Part shown: positions 39,073 through 47,578 of the stretch, in pieces
How the letters are laid out: each line of letters starts with the position of its first letter
Position numbering within the stretch: the stretch's first letter is position 1
NCBI RefSeq assembly: GCF_004341245.1
Contig: NZ_SLWY01000008.1
Span: 62,001 to 126,000, forward strand
Reading direction: 5' to 3'
DNA length: 64,000 nt
DNA from: Plasticicumulans lactativorans
GTDB taxonomy: Bacteria > Pseudomonadota > Gammaproteobacteria > Competibacterales > Competibacteraceae
Translations under genes and position numbers: made by a program
Notes under the pieces: generated by a model
What the model saw: the letters and a program-made list of their open reading frames with translations, nothing else
Told to the model about the DNA's origin: nothing
Database searches by the model: none

Positions 39073-41351
39073 CGGCGGAGCGCACCACTCCGGTCGCACT
39101 GGCGCACCTGGCCCCGGACGCGGAAACCGGCTGGCGCGAGCACGCGCTGGACGAGCACCTGCGCGAGGTCGGCCGGCTCGCTTCGCAGTTCGCTGCCGCC
39201 TTCGACGCCGCCGACTGGGGCGATCTCGCCGGGCGCTGGCATGACCTCGGCAAGTACCACCCGGACTTCCAGCGCTACATCCGTGCGGTGAACGGCGCCG
39301 ATGCCCACGTCGAAACCGCGCGCGACGGCGGTGGTCCGCGCAAGGTCGACCACTCCACCGCCGGCGCGCTGCACGCGATCGACCGCTTCAAGGGGCATGG
39401 CCGGGTGCTCGCCTACCTGATCGCCGGCCACCACTGCGGCCTCGACAACTGGCACGACGGCCTCGCCCCCCGGCTCGCCAACCCCGAAAAGCGGGCGCGG
39501 CTCGATGCGACCAAGGCGGCACTGGCCGACGCCACCGTGCTGGACGGCGCGCAGCCGCGCAGCGGCGTACGCGGCGCCCGCGAGCCCGGCAGCTTCGCGC
39601 TGTGGCTGCGGCTGCTGTTCTCGTGCCTGGTCGATGCCGACTTCCTCGATACCGAAGCCTTCCTGCAGCCGCATCGCGCGCAGGCGCGGGCCGGTTTCCC
39701 CGCGCTCGGCGAACTGCTGCCGGCGTTCGATGCGTTCATGGCGGACAAACAGCGACGTGCCGGGCCGAGCCCCGTCAACGCCGCGCGCGCCGAGGTGCTG
39801 GCACAGTGCCGCGCCGCCGCCGCGCTCCCGCCCGGCGTGTTCACGCTCAACGTGCCGACCGGCGGCGGCAAGACGCTCGCGTCGATGGCCTTCGCGCTGG
39901 AGCACGCCCGCCACCACGGCCAGCGGCGCGTGGTCCACGTCATCCCCTACACCAGCATCATCGAGCAGACCGCCGACGTGTTCCGCGGCATCTTCGCCGA
40001 CGCCGTCGTCGAGCATCACGCCAGCGCCGAGGTCGACACCGCGCACGAGGACGCCCGCTCGCGCCTCGCCTGCGAGAACTGGGACGCGCCGGTGATCGTC
40101 ACGACGACGGTGCAGCTGTTCGAATCGCTGTTCGCCGCGCGCCCCGGCCGCTGCCGCAAGCTGCACAACCTGATCGGCAGCATCGTCGTGCTCGACGAGG
40201 CGCAGTTGCTGCCGGTCGCCCTGCTGCAGCCGATCCTCGACGTGCTGCGGCTGCTGACGCGCCACTACGGCGTCACGCTGGTGATCGCCACCGCGACGCA
40301 GCCGGCGCTCGCCTCGCAGTCCTGGTTCGGCGGCCGGCTGCGCGGCCTCGACGCCGTGCAGCCCATCGTCCCCGACCCCGACGCGCTGCACCGGCGGCTC
40401 GACCGCGTGCGCTACGAATGGCCGGCGGATTTCGGCGTTCGCCGCTCCTGGGCGGAAATCGCCGACGAACTCGCCGGGCATGGCGCCGTGCTCGCGATCG
40501 TCAACCGTCGGGCCGATGCCGCGGCCCTGCACGGGCTGCTGCCGCACGAGGGCCGCGTGCACCTGTCGGCGCTGATGTGCGGTGCCCACCGCGCCCGCGT
40601 GATCGCCGACATCCGCACCCGCCTCGCCGCCCGCCGCGACGGCGACGCCACACCGCTGCACGTGGTCAGCACCCAACTGGTCGAGGCCGGGGTCGACGTC
40701 GACTTTCCGGTGGTCTACCGCGCGCTGGCCGGGCTCGACTCGATCGCCCAGGCCGCCGGCCGCTGCAACCGCGAAGGTGTGGCCGGGCACGGCCGCATGG
40801 TGGTCTTCGTGCCGCCACAGCCGGCCCCGCGCGGCCTGTTGCGCGCTGCCGAGCAGATCACGGTCGGCCAGATGCACGGGCGGGCACCGCACACGCTCGC
40901 GCCGGCCGACTTCGGCGAGTTCTTCGGCCGGCTCTACCGCGAACGGCCGGTCGACGCGCAGGACATCTGCACGATGCTGCAACCCGACAGCCAGCTCGGC
41001 GTGCGCCTGCGCGATGCCGCCGAGGCCTTCCGGCTGATCGACAACGAGGAAAGCGGCTACCGCACGATCTACGTCCACTACCCGCCGCCGGCACCGGGCG
41101 ATGACGACGGGCGCGAGATCAAAAAGCTGCTCGCGACGCTGGCAAAGGAGGGGCCCGAACGCTGGCTGATGCGCCGCCTGCAGCGTTACGCGGTGAGCCT
41201 GCCGCCGTGGTATTTCCAGCAGTTGCTGGCCAACGGCGACCTCGACCAACTGCGCCCCGACCTCTACGCGCTGCGCGACGGCCTCTACGACGCCGACCTC
41301 GGCGTGCCGCTGAGCGAGCGGCCGAGCGATCCCGGGAGCCTGGTGTTATAG
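39069..41351 (+). CDS. cas3: CRISPR-associated helicase/nuclease Cas3 (type I-C)
   Basis: The 760-residue protein degrades target DNA after recruitment by Cascade. An N-terminal HD nuclease has WHDLGKYHPDF (His58-Asp59), DHSTAGA and AGHHCGLDNW. The superfamily 2 helicase has Walker A PTGGGKT (about 265-269), DEAQ box LDEAQ (from Asp376), TATQPAL and QAAGRCNREG. All motifs look intact. It begins the cas operon and is followed after 64 bases by the fic-like gene. Confidence 0.96.
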   Translation: MTAERTTPVALAHLAPDAETGWREHALDEHLREVGRLASQFAAAFDAADWGDLAGRWHDLGKYHPDFQRYIRAVNGADAHVETARDGGGPRKVDHSTAGALHAIDRFKGHGRVLAYLIAGHHCGLDNWHDGLAPRLANPEKRARLDATKAALADATVLDGAQPRSGVRGAREPGSFALWLRLLFSCLVDADFLDTEAFLQPHRAQARAGFPALGELLPAFDAFMADKQRRAGPSPVNAARAEVLAQCRAAAALPPGVFTLNVPTGGGKTLASMAFALEHARHHGQRRVVHVIPYTSIIEQTADVFRGIFADAVVEHHASAEVDTAHEDARSRLACENWDAPVIVTTTVQLFESLFAARPGRCRKLHNLIGSIVVLDEAQLLPVALLQPILDVLRLLTRHYGVTLVIATATQPALASQSWFGGRLRGLDAVQPIVPDPDALHRRLDRVRYEWPADFGVRRSWAEIADELAGHGAVLAIVNRRADAAALHGLLPHEGRVHLSALMCGAHRARVIADIRTRLAARRDGDATPLHVVSTQLVEAGVDVDFPVVYRALAGLDSIAQAAGRCNREGVAGHGRMVVFVPPQPAPRGLLRAAEQITVGQMHGRAPHTLAPADFGEFFGRLYRERPVDAQDICTMLQPDSQLGVRLRDAAEAFRLIDNEESGYRTIYVHYPPPAPGDDDGREIKKLLATLAKEGPERWLMRRLQRYAVSLPPWYFQQLLANGDLDQLRPDLYALRDGLYDADLGVPLSERPSDPGSLVL

Positions 41352-41415
41352 GCAGGACCGCCGATTCCGTCGGCTGTACCAACGTTGAGCGACATTCCGT
41401 CGCACGAGACAGGAC

Positions 41416-42126
41416 ATGACTTCCGCCCTTGGCTTCACCTGGAACACCGCCGTCCTCCCCGCACCGCCGCCGCCCGGCCGCATCGACCGCGCGCTGTTCC
41501 GCGTGCGCAAACTGCTGTCGGAGTTCGTCTTCGACGTGACCTGGCTGGAGGACAACCCTTTCACCTTCCCCGAGGTGCAGACACTGCTCGACGGCATCAC
41601 CGTCGGCGGCCACAGGATCAGTGACGCCGAGCAGGTGCAGAACACCGCGAAGGCGTGGCGGCGGCTGGTGGCGCTGGTCGAGTCCGGCCGTTTCGTGCTC
41701 GACAAGACGAGCTTCTGCGAACTGCACGCGCTGGCGGCGTTCGAGGAGGCACTGACCTGGGGGCGGTTCCGCGACGGTGCCGTCTACGTCGCCGGCACCG
41801 CCTGGCAACCGCCGGCGGCCGAGACGCTCGACGCGGTGTTCGACGCCGGGCTCGCCGAACTGCAGGCGCTGGCGAATCCGCTCGAACGCGCGCTCGCCTT
41901 CTTCCTGTTCGGCGCGCTGCAGCAGTTCTTCTACGACGGCAACAAGCGCACGGCGCGGCTGATGATGAACGGCGAACTGCTGCGCCACGGCTGGGACGCA
42001 ATCAGCATTCCGGCCGCCCGCAAGCTCGCCTTCAACCAGGCGATGCTGCGCTTCTACGACGGCCGCGACGGCACCGAGATGATGGCGTTCCTGCTGGACT
42101 GCGGCGGCTATCCGCCAGTGCACTGA
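41416..42126 (+). CDS. Fic-domain protein embedded in the type I-C cas operon, catalytic His replaced by Gln
   Basis: The 236-residue protein has a recognisable Fic fold. An N-terminal helix with VTWLEDNPFTFPEV (inhibitory-helix type, Glu45) comes first, followed by the flap region WGRFRDGAVYVAGTAWQPP. The signature QFFYDGNKRTAR corresponds to HxFx(D/E)GN(G/K)RxxR. The catalytic His is Gln170; Asp174, Gly175, Asn176, Arg178 and Arg181 remain. Fic enzymes transfer AMP or other phosphate-containing groups, and loss of the His normally abolishes this. The gene starts 64 bases after cas3 and ends 10 bases before cas5, on the same strand and with the same composition, so it is part of the operon. 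No antitoxin gene accompanies it. Its role in CRISPR function is unknown. Confidence 0.9.
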   Translation: MTSALGFTWNTAVLPAPPPPGRIDRALFRVRKLLSEFVFDVTWLEDNPFTFPEVQTLLDGITVGGHRISDAEQVQNTAKAWRRLVALVESGRFVLDKTSFCELHALAAFEEALTWGRFRDGAVYVAGTAWQPPAAETLDAVFDAGLAELQALANPLERALAFFLFGALQQFFYDGNKRTARLMMNGELLRHGWDAISIPAARKLAFNQAMLRFYDGRDGTEMMAFLLDCGGYPPVH

Positions 42127-42136
42127 AGGAGGAGGT

Positions 42137-42790
42137 ATGGAACGGTTCTGCCTGGAGGTGCGCGGCGACTTCGCCTGCTTCACGCGCCCCGAGATGAAGG
42201 TCGAGCGGGTCAGCTACAACGTGATCACGCCCTCGGCGGCGCGCGCGGTGTTCGAGGCCATCCTGTGGAAACCGGCGCTGCGCTGGCATGTCGAGCGCAT
42301 CGAGGTGCTGCGGCCGATCCGCTGGATCTCGCTGCGCCGCAACGAGGTCGGCGCAGTGGTGTCGACGCGCCTCGCACAATCGGCGATGCAGTCCGGCCGC
42401 GGCCAGCTCGGGCTCTACGTCGAGGACGAACGCCAGCAGCGCGCCGGCCTGTTCCTGCGCGACGTCGCCTACCGCCTGCACGCCCGGCTCGACGTGCTGA
42501 GCGACGAAGCGCCGCAGAAGTACGCCGAGATGTTCCGCCGCCGCGCGGCGAAGGGGCAGTGCTTCCACCAGCCCTACCTCGGCTGCCGCGAATTCGCCTG
42601 CGACTTCCGCCTGGTCGACGATCCCGCCGCCGAAGCGCCACCCGAGGCGATCGACGCCGAACTCGGCTGGACGCTGTTCGACCTGGACTTCGCCGATCCC
42701 GCCGACCCGAAGCCGCGCTTCTTCCGCGCGGCGCTGAAGGGGGGCGTGCTCGACGTGCCGGCCCACGACAGCGTGGAAGTGCGGGGATGA
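42137..42790 (+). CDS. cas5c: Cas5 (type I-C, Cas5d), crRNA endonuclease
   Basis: The 217-residue RAMP protein processes pre-crRNA in type I-C, which lacks Cas6, and then caps the crRNA 5' handle in Cascade. It opens [23 protein letters not shown] split around the first strand, with [25 protein letters not shown] next, as in Csd5/Cas5d. The ribosome-binding site AGGAGGAGG is the strongest in the operon. It overlaps cas8c by four bases. No cas6 gene is present, consistent with Cas5 being the processing enzyme. Confidence 0.95.
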   Translation: MERFCLEVRGDFACFTRPEMKVERVSYNVITPSAARAVFEAILWKPALRWHVERIEVLRPIRWISLRRNEVGAVVSTRLAQSAMQSGRGQLGLYVEDERQQRAGLFLRDVAYRLHARLDVLSDEAPQKYAEMFRRRAAKGQCFHQPYLGCREFACDFRLVDDPAAEAPPEAIDAELGWTLFDLDFADPADPKPRFFRAALKGGVLDVPAHDSVEVRG

Positions 42791-44538
42791 TCCTGCAGGC
42801 GCTGCACGCGTATTACGAACGGCGGGAGGGGACCGACAGCCCGCTCGCGCCGATCGGCTTCGAGCTGAAGGAGATCCCCTTCGTGCTCGAACTCGCCGCC
42901 GACGGCCACCTGATCCAGGTGCGCGACCTGCGCGAGAAGCAGGGCAAGAAGCTGATGGCGTCGCCGCGGCAGGTGCCGCGCGGCGTCAAGCGCACCGTCG
43001 GCATCGCGGCCAACTTCCTGTGGGACAAGGCCGACTACGTGCTCGGCTTGGTGCCGGAGCAGGGCAAGCCGGAGCGTGTCGCCGAGCAGCACGCGGCGTT
43101 CCGTGCGCGCATCGAGAGCCTGCCCGAGGTGCTGCGTGCCGATGCCGGCATCGCCGCGGTGCTGGCCTTCTATGCCGACCACCTGCAGGAGGTGCGGCTG
43201 CGTTATCCCGACGCGTGGCAGGCATGGGTGCAGGCCAACCCGCTGCTCACCTTCCAGCTCCAGGGCGATGCCGAGTGGGTCTGCCAGCGCCCGGCGGTGC
43301 GCGCGGCCTGGGCGGCGCTCGGCGCAGAGGCCGATGCCGACGGCATGTGCCTGATCACCGGAGAGCCCGCGCGCATCGCCGAGACACATCCGGCGATCAA
43401 GGGCGTGTGGGGCGCGCAGACCTCGGGGGCGAACATCGTCTCGTTCAACCTCGCGGCCTTCGGCTCCTACGGCAAGGCGCAGGGGCGCAACGCGCCGATC
43501 GGCGAAACCGCCGCCGAGCGGTACGTCACCGCCCTCAACGAGGGCCTGCTCGCCCGCGATTCGCGCCGGCGCCTGCAGCTCGGCGACGCCTCGACGGTGT
43601 TCTGGGCGGCGGAAGGCGGCGAGCCGCTGGAGGACGCCTTCGCCGAACTGCTCGGCGAACCCGCCGGCACGCCGGACGACCCGCACCGCGACACCGAACA
43701 GGTGCGCGCGCTGTACGAGTCGCTGAAGACCGGCGCCTACCAGCCGGTGCACGGCGGCAACCGCTTCCACGTGCTCGGGCTGGCACCGAACGCCGCGCGC
43801 CTCAGCATCCGCTTCTGGCTCACGGCACCGCTCGACGAACTCGGTGCACGCATCGGCCAGCATTTCCGCGATACCGACATCGTCCACGGCGAACGCCAGC
43901 CGGCGCGCCTCAGCCTGTTCCGGCTGCTGGTCAGCACCGCGCCGCAGGGCAAGGCCGACAACATCCCGCCGAACCTCGGCGGCGAACTCGCGCGCGCCGT
44001 GCTCGAAGGCCGGCCGTATCCGGCGACGCTGCTGCAGGCGGCCATCCGCCGCATCCGCGCCGAACGCCTCGTCGATTACCCCCGCGCCGCGCTGATCAAG
44101 GCGGTGCTGGTACGCAACGCCCGCTTGCAGGAGCGGCCACAACAGGAGGTAGGCGTGTCCCTCGACCCCGACAACATCAATCCGGGCTATCGGCTCGGGC
44201 GGCTCTTCGCCGTGCTGGAACGCATCCAGGAAGAGGCCAGCCCCGGCCTCAACGCGACCATTCGCGACCGCTACTTCGGCGCCGCGTCGAGCACGCCGGT
44301 AACGGTGTTCCCGCTGCTCAACCGGTTGAAGAACCACCACCTCGCCAAGCTCGAAAACCGCGGCCGGGCGAAGAACCTCGAAGCGCTGGTCGGGCGCATC
44401 GTCGACGGGCTCGACGCCGCGAACCCGTTTCCGCCGCACCTGAACCTCGCCGACCAGGGCCGCTTCGCGGTCGGCTACTACCACCAACGCCAGCACCCCT
44501 CGACCTACAAGGCCGAAAGCCAGGGAGAACCCGCATGA
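42787..44538 (+). CDS. cas8c: Cas8c (Csd1), large subunit of type I-C Cascade
   Basis: The 583-residue protein should recognise the PAM and open the target duplex. It begins [15 protein letters not shown] and has [13 protein letters not shown] near residue 25, both typical of Csd1, and [18 protein letters not shown] near 195. The start at 42787 overlaps the cas5 stop (ATGA); an open frame extending back to 42265 inside cas5 has no support. Its stop overlaps cas7. The C-terminal part carries an internal ribosome-binding site and start for Cas11c. Confidence 0.95.
   Translation: MILQALHAYYERREGTDSPLAPIGFELKEIPFVLELAADGHLIQVRDLREKQGKKLMASPRQVPRGVKRTVGIAANFLWDKADYVLGLVPEQGKPERVAEQHAAFRARIESLPEVLRADAGIAAVLAFYADHLQEVRLRYPDAWQAWVQANPLLTFQLQGDAEWVCQRPAVRAAWAALGAEADADGMCLITGEPARIAETHPAIKGVWGAQTSGANIVSFNLAAFGSYGKAQGRNAPIGETAAERYVTALNEGLLARDSRRRLQLGDASTVFWAAEGGEPLEDAFAELLGEPAGTPDDPHRDTEQVRALYESLKTGAYQPVHGGNRFHVLGLAPNAARLSIRFWLTAPLDELGARIGQHFRDTDIVHGERQPARLSLFRLLVSTAPQGKADNIPPNLGGELARAVLEGRPYPATLLQAAIRRIRAERLVDYPRAALIKAVLVRNARLQERPQQEVGVSLDPDNINPGYRLGRLFAVLERIQEEASPGLNATIRDRYFGAASSTPVTVFPLLNRLKNHHLAKLENRGRAKNLEALVGRIVDGLDAANPFPPHLNLADQGRFAVGYYHQRQHPSTYKAESQGEPA
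44155..44538 (+). CDS. cas11c: Cas11c, small subunit made from an internal start in cas8c
   Basis: A perfect AGGAGGT at 44144-44150 lies four bases before GTG at 44155, in the cas8c frame. It would yield 127 residues beginning [19 protein letters not shown]. Separate translation of the cas8c C terminus as Cas11c is established for type I-C systems, and the size and position agree. The product lines the Cascade belly and binds non-target strand. The sequence shows the signal; production is inferred. Confidence 0.8.
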   Translation: MSLDPDNINPGYRLGRLFAVLERIQEEASPGLNATIRDRYFGAASSTPVTVFPLLNRLKNHHLAKLENRGRAKNLEALVGRIVDGLDAANPFPPHLNLADQGRFAVGYYHQRQHPSTYKAESQGEPA

Positions 44539-45413
44539 GCCTGCAGAAGCGCCACGACTTCGTCCTCCTCTTCGACGTGCAGGACGGCAACCCCAACGGC
44601 GACCCGGACGCCGGCAACCTGCCGCGCATCGACCCGGAAACCGGCGAGGGGCTGGTCACTGACGTCTGCCTCAAGCGCAAGGTGCGCAATTTCGTCGGCC
44701 TGACGCACGGCGAGCAGCCACCGTTCGAGATCTACGTGAAGGAGAAGGCCGTGCTCAACGCGCAGCACGAACGGGCCTATGCCGCCCTCGGCATCGACCT
44801 CGCCGCCGACGACAAGAAGCGCAAGGGCGGCGACAAGTCCGAAGAGGCCAAGCGCTGGATGTGCCGGAACTTCTACGACGTGCGCACGTTCGGCGCGGTG
44901 ATGAGCACCGGCGTCAACTGCGGACAGGTGCGCGGGCCGGTGCAACTCACCTTCGCCCGCTCGGTGGCGCCGATCGTCGCCACCGAGCACTCGATCACCC
45001 GCATGGCGGTGACCACCGAAGCCGAAGCCGAAAAGCAGTCCGGCGACAACCGCACGATGGGCCGCAAGTTCACCGTGCCCTACGGGCTCTACCGCGCCCA
45101 CGGCTTCGTTTCCGCGCACCTCGCGCAGCAGACCGGGTTCGGCGAGGACGACATCGAACTGCTGTGGCAGGCGCTCGAAAACCTCTTCGAGCACGACCGC
45201 TCCGCCGCGCGCGGGCAGATGGCGACACGCGGCCTGTACGTGTTCGAGCACGATTCGGCGCTCGGCAACGCCCCCGCGCACCGGCTGTTCGAACGCATCA
45301 CCGTCACCCGCCACGATGCCGACAAGCCGGCGCGCGGTTTCGGCGACTTCACGGTGAACGTCGATGCGACCGGCCTCCCCGCCGGCGTCACGCTGCACCG
45401 CAGGGTGGGCTGA
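44535..45413 (+). CDS. cas7c: Cas7 (Csd2), type I-C Cascade backbone
   Basis: The 292-residue RAMP protein polymerises along the crRNA spacer. The N terminus ([21 protein letters not shown], then [20 protein letters not shown]) is diagnostic for Csd2. It also has [24 protein letters not shown] near residue 115 and SITRMAVTT near 155. It overlaps cas8c by four bases and is followed by cas4 after 3 bases. Length is normal. Confidence 0.96.
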   Translation: MSLQKRHDFVLLFDVQDGNPNGDPDAGNLPRIDPETGEGLVTDVCLKRKVRNFVGLTHGEQPPFEIYVKEKAVLNAQHERAYAALGIDLAADDKKRKGGDKSEEAKRWMCRNFYDVRTFGAVMSTGVNCGQVRGPVQLTFARSVAPIVATEHSITRMAVTTEAEAEKQSGDNRTMGRKFTVPYGLYRAHGFVSAHLAQQTGFGEDDIELLWQALENLFEHDRSAARGQMATRGLYVFEHDSALGNAPAHRLFERITVTRHDADKPARGFGDFTVNVDATGLPAGVTLHRRVG

Positions 45414-45416
45414 GCG

Positions 45417-46073
45417 GTGCGGGCCTCGGAGGACGAGGACGACGGCGTCGTCCCGATCTCGGCCCTGCAGCACTACAGCTACTGCCCCCGCCAGTGCGCG
45501 CTGATCCACGTCGAGCAGGCCTGGAGCGAAAACCTCTACACCGAGCGCGGCAAGGCGGTGCACGCCCAGGTCGACACCCCCGAGTCGCGGCAGGAGGACG
45601 GCGGGCGCGTGGAGCGCGCCCTGCCGTTGTACTCGCGCCGCCTCGGGCTCAGCGGCCGTGCCGACGTGGTCGAGTTCCGTGCCGACGGCACGCCGTACCC
45701 GGTCGAGTACAAGCACGGCCCGCGGCGGCCGCGCGAGCACGACGACCTGCAACTGGCGGCACAGGCGCTGTGCCTGGAGGAGATGACCGGCCGCGACGTG
45801 CCGGCGGGGGCGATCTTCCACCACGGCTCGCGGCGGCGGCGCGAGGTGCCGATCACCCCCGCGCTGCGTGAGGAGGTCGCGCGCGTGAGCGCCGCGGTGC
45901 GGGCGCTGATCGCCGCCGGCGAACTGCCGGCACCGGCCAACGACGACCGCTGCCGGCATTGCTCGCTGTTCGACATCTGCCAGCCCGCGGCCGTCGCCGC
46001 CAAGGCCCGGCTGCGCGACCTGCGCGCGGAGCTCTACGGCGCCGGAGGAGACGACGAATGCGCCAGTTCCTGA
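45417..46073 (+). CDS. cas4: Cas4 exonuclease of spacer acquisition
   Basis: The 218-residue iron-sulfur RecB-like nuclease trims prespacers and helps define PAM and orientation with Cas1-Cas2. Cluster Cys are in SYCPRQCALIH near residue 23 and CRHCSLFDIC near 180. The nuclease core has GRADVVEF and YPVEYKHG (Lys of the D-ExK motif). It starts at GTG three bases after cas7 and overlaps cas1 by 16 bases. Confidence 0.94.
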   Translation: MRASEDEDDGVVPISALQHYSYCPRQCALIHVEQAWSENLYTERGKAVHAQVDTPESRQEDGGRVERALPLYSRRLGLSGRADVVEFRADGTPYPVEYKHGPRRPREHDDLQLAAQALCLEEMTGRDVPAGAIFHHGSRRRREVPITPALREEVARVSAAVRALIAAGELPAPANDDRCRHCSLFDICQPAAVAAKARLRDLRAELYGAGGDDECASS

Positions 46074-47092
46074 ACACGCTCTACGTCACCACGCCGCACG
46101 CCTACGTGCGCCTGGAAGGCGACACGCTGGTGGTCGAGATCGAGCGCGAGAAGAAGCTGCAGGTGCCGCTGCACCACCTCGGCGGGCTCGTCACCTTCGG
46201 CGACGTGCTCATCAGCCCCGCGCTGCTGCACCGGTGTGCCGACGACGGGCGCGGCGTGGTGCTGCTCGACCGCAACGGCCGCTTCAAGGCGCGCCTCGAA
46301 GGCGCCGTCAGCGGCAACATCCTGCTGCGGCAGGCGCAGCACGCCGCGGCGTCCGACCCCGGGCGCACGCTCGAACTCGCACGCGCCTGCGTCGCCGGCA
46401 AGCTGCGCAACTCCCGCCAGGTGCTGCTGCGCGGCGCCCGCGATGCCGCCGACGCCGAAGACGCCGCAGCGCTGCGCCAGGCGGCCAGGCTGATCGCCGG
46501 GCACCTGCGGCGGGTGCCCGAGGCCGGCGACGCGGATACCCTGCGAGGGCTCGAGGGCGACTCCGCCCGGGTCTACTTCGGCGTGTGCAGCCGCCTGATC
46601 CGGCACGATCGCCGCCCGGCCTTCGGTATCGACGGGCGCAGCCGCCGACCGCCACTGGACCGCTTCAACGCCCTGATCTCATTCCTCTACACGCTGCTGA
46701 CCCACGACTGCCGCTCGGCGCTCGAAGGCGTCGGGCTCGATCCGCAACTCGGCTACCTGCACGTGGTTCGCCCCGGCCGGCCGGCGCTCGCGCTGGACCT
46801 GGTGGAAGAATTCCGCGCCACGCTCGCGGATCGCCTGGCCGTCACGCTCGTCAATCGCGGGCAGCTCGCCGAGCGGGATTTCGAGTTCCGCCCCGGCGGG
46901 GCCGTGTACCTGCGTGACGACGCCCGGCGCAACGTCATCGTCGCCTACCAGCAGCGCAAGCAGGAGGAGATCGCACACCCCCTGCTGGGACAGGCCGTGC
47001 CCATCGGCCTGCTGCCGCATCTCCAGGCCCGGCTGTTCGCGCGGGCCCTGCGTGGCGACATGGAAAGCTACGTTCCGTATCTGCACCGCTGA
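46058..47092 (+). CDS. cas1: Cas1 integrase (type I-C)
   Basis: The 344-residue integrase inserts spacers at the leader end of the array. Metal ligands by family position are Glu166 (GLEGDSARVYF), His235 (GYLHVV) and Asp247 (ALDLVEEFR). It opens MRQFLNTLYVTTPHAYV as in type I-C Cas1. The ATG at 46058 follows GGAGGAGACGACGA; the open frame to 45959 lies within cas4 and is not needed. All catalytic residues are intact, so acquisition should be active. Confidence 0.96.
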   Translation: MRQFLNTLYVTTPHAYVRLEGDTLVVEIEREKKLQVPLHHLGGLVTFGDVLISPALLHRCADDGRGVVLLDRNGRFKARLEGAVSGNILLRQAQHAAASDPGRTLELARACVAGKLRNSRQVLLRGARDAADAEDAAALRQAARLIAGHLRRVPEAGDADTLRGLEGDSARVYFGVCSRLIRHDRRPAFGIDGRSRRPPLDRFNALISFLYTLLTHDCRSALEGVGLDPQLGYLHVVRPGRPALALDLVEEFRATLADRLAVTLVNRGQLAERDFEFRPGGAVYLRDDARRNVIVAYQQRKQEEIAHPLLGQAVPIGLLPHLQARLFARALRGDMESYVPYLHR

Positions 47093-47101
47093 GGAGGGAC
47101 G

Positions 47102-47392
47102 ATGCTGATCCTGGTGTCCTATGACGTTTCAACCGAAACACCGGCCGGCCGCCGTCGCCTGCGACGTGTCGCGAAGATCTGCCTGAACTACGGCCAGCGC
47201 GTACAGAAATCGGTGTTCGAATGCCAGGTCGATCAAACCCGCTACGAAGCCCTGGAACGCGCCCTGCTCAGGGAAATCGACCTCGGCGAGGACAATCTGA
47301 GGCTTTACCGCTTGCGTGAACCACTGGAAAAGAACATCAAAGAATACGGAAAATTCCGCTCCGTCGATTTCGACGGTCCCTTGACGATCTAG
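47102..47392 (+). CDS. cas2: Cas2 (type I-C)
   Basis: The 96-residue ferredoxin-fold protein bridges Cas1 dimers during spacer insertion. It opens [19 protein letters not shown] with the conserved Asp after SY, and has [20 protein letters not shown] before the ATG gives a strong start. It is the last cas gene; the leader and array follow immediately. Confidence 0.96.
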   Translation: MLILVSYDVSTETPAGRRRLRRVAKICLNYGQRVQKSVFECQVDQTRYEALERALLREIDLGEDNLRLYRLREPLEKNIKEYGKFRSVDFDGPLTI

Positions 47393-47578
47393 ACTTCCTC
47401 CCGCGAACCCCTAGCGAGGGCGAAAACCCCGCCAAGTTCGCGCGGACACCAACTCTTTCAAAATCAGGAACATATTCTTGTCCACCCTCCTCCCGGCCCT
47501 GCACCCCCCTACCACCCCTGACCGGTTCGCGCAAACCAAGCGCCACCTGCCCCACGATCACACACTTGGCGCAATGCC
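47393..47578 (+). promoter_or_regulatory. CRISPR leader
   Basis: The 186 bases between cas2 and the first repeat are low in gene-like sequence and are pyrimidine-rich in places. They hold an AT-richer patch at about 47450-47480 (CTTTCAAAATC, then ACATATTCTTG) that could supply the array promoter. Position next to cas2, a uniform repeat block on this side and decay at the far end all mark this as the leader end. The array is read on the plus strand. Confidence 0.85.

Noticed and set aside
41416-42126. Fic protein as a toxin of a toxin-antitoxin pair inserted by chance
   Set aside because: No antitoxin gene flanks it, the catalytic His is missing, and spacing and ribosome-binding sites fit the cas operon.
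42265-42786. Longer cas8c reading frame beginning inside cas5
   Set aside because: The added residues are an out-of-frame reading of cas5. The ATG at 42787 gives the diagnostic Csd1 N terminus and an ATGA overlap.
45959-46057. Longer cas1 frame beginning inside cas4
   Set aside because: The Cas1 family begins at the ATG at 46058, which has a good ribosome-binding site.
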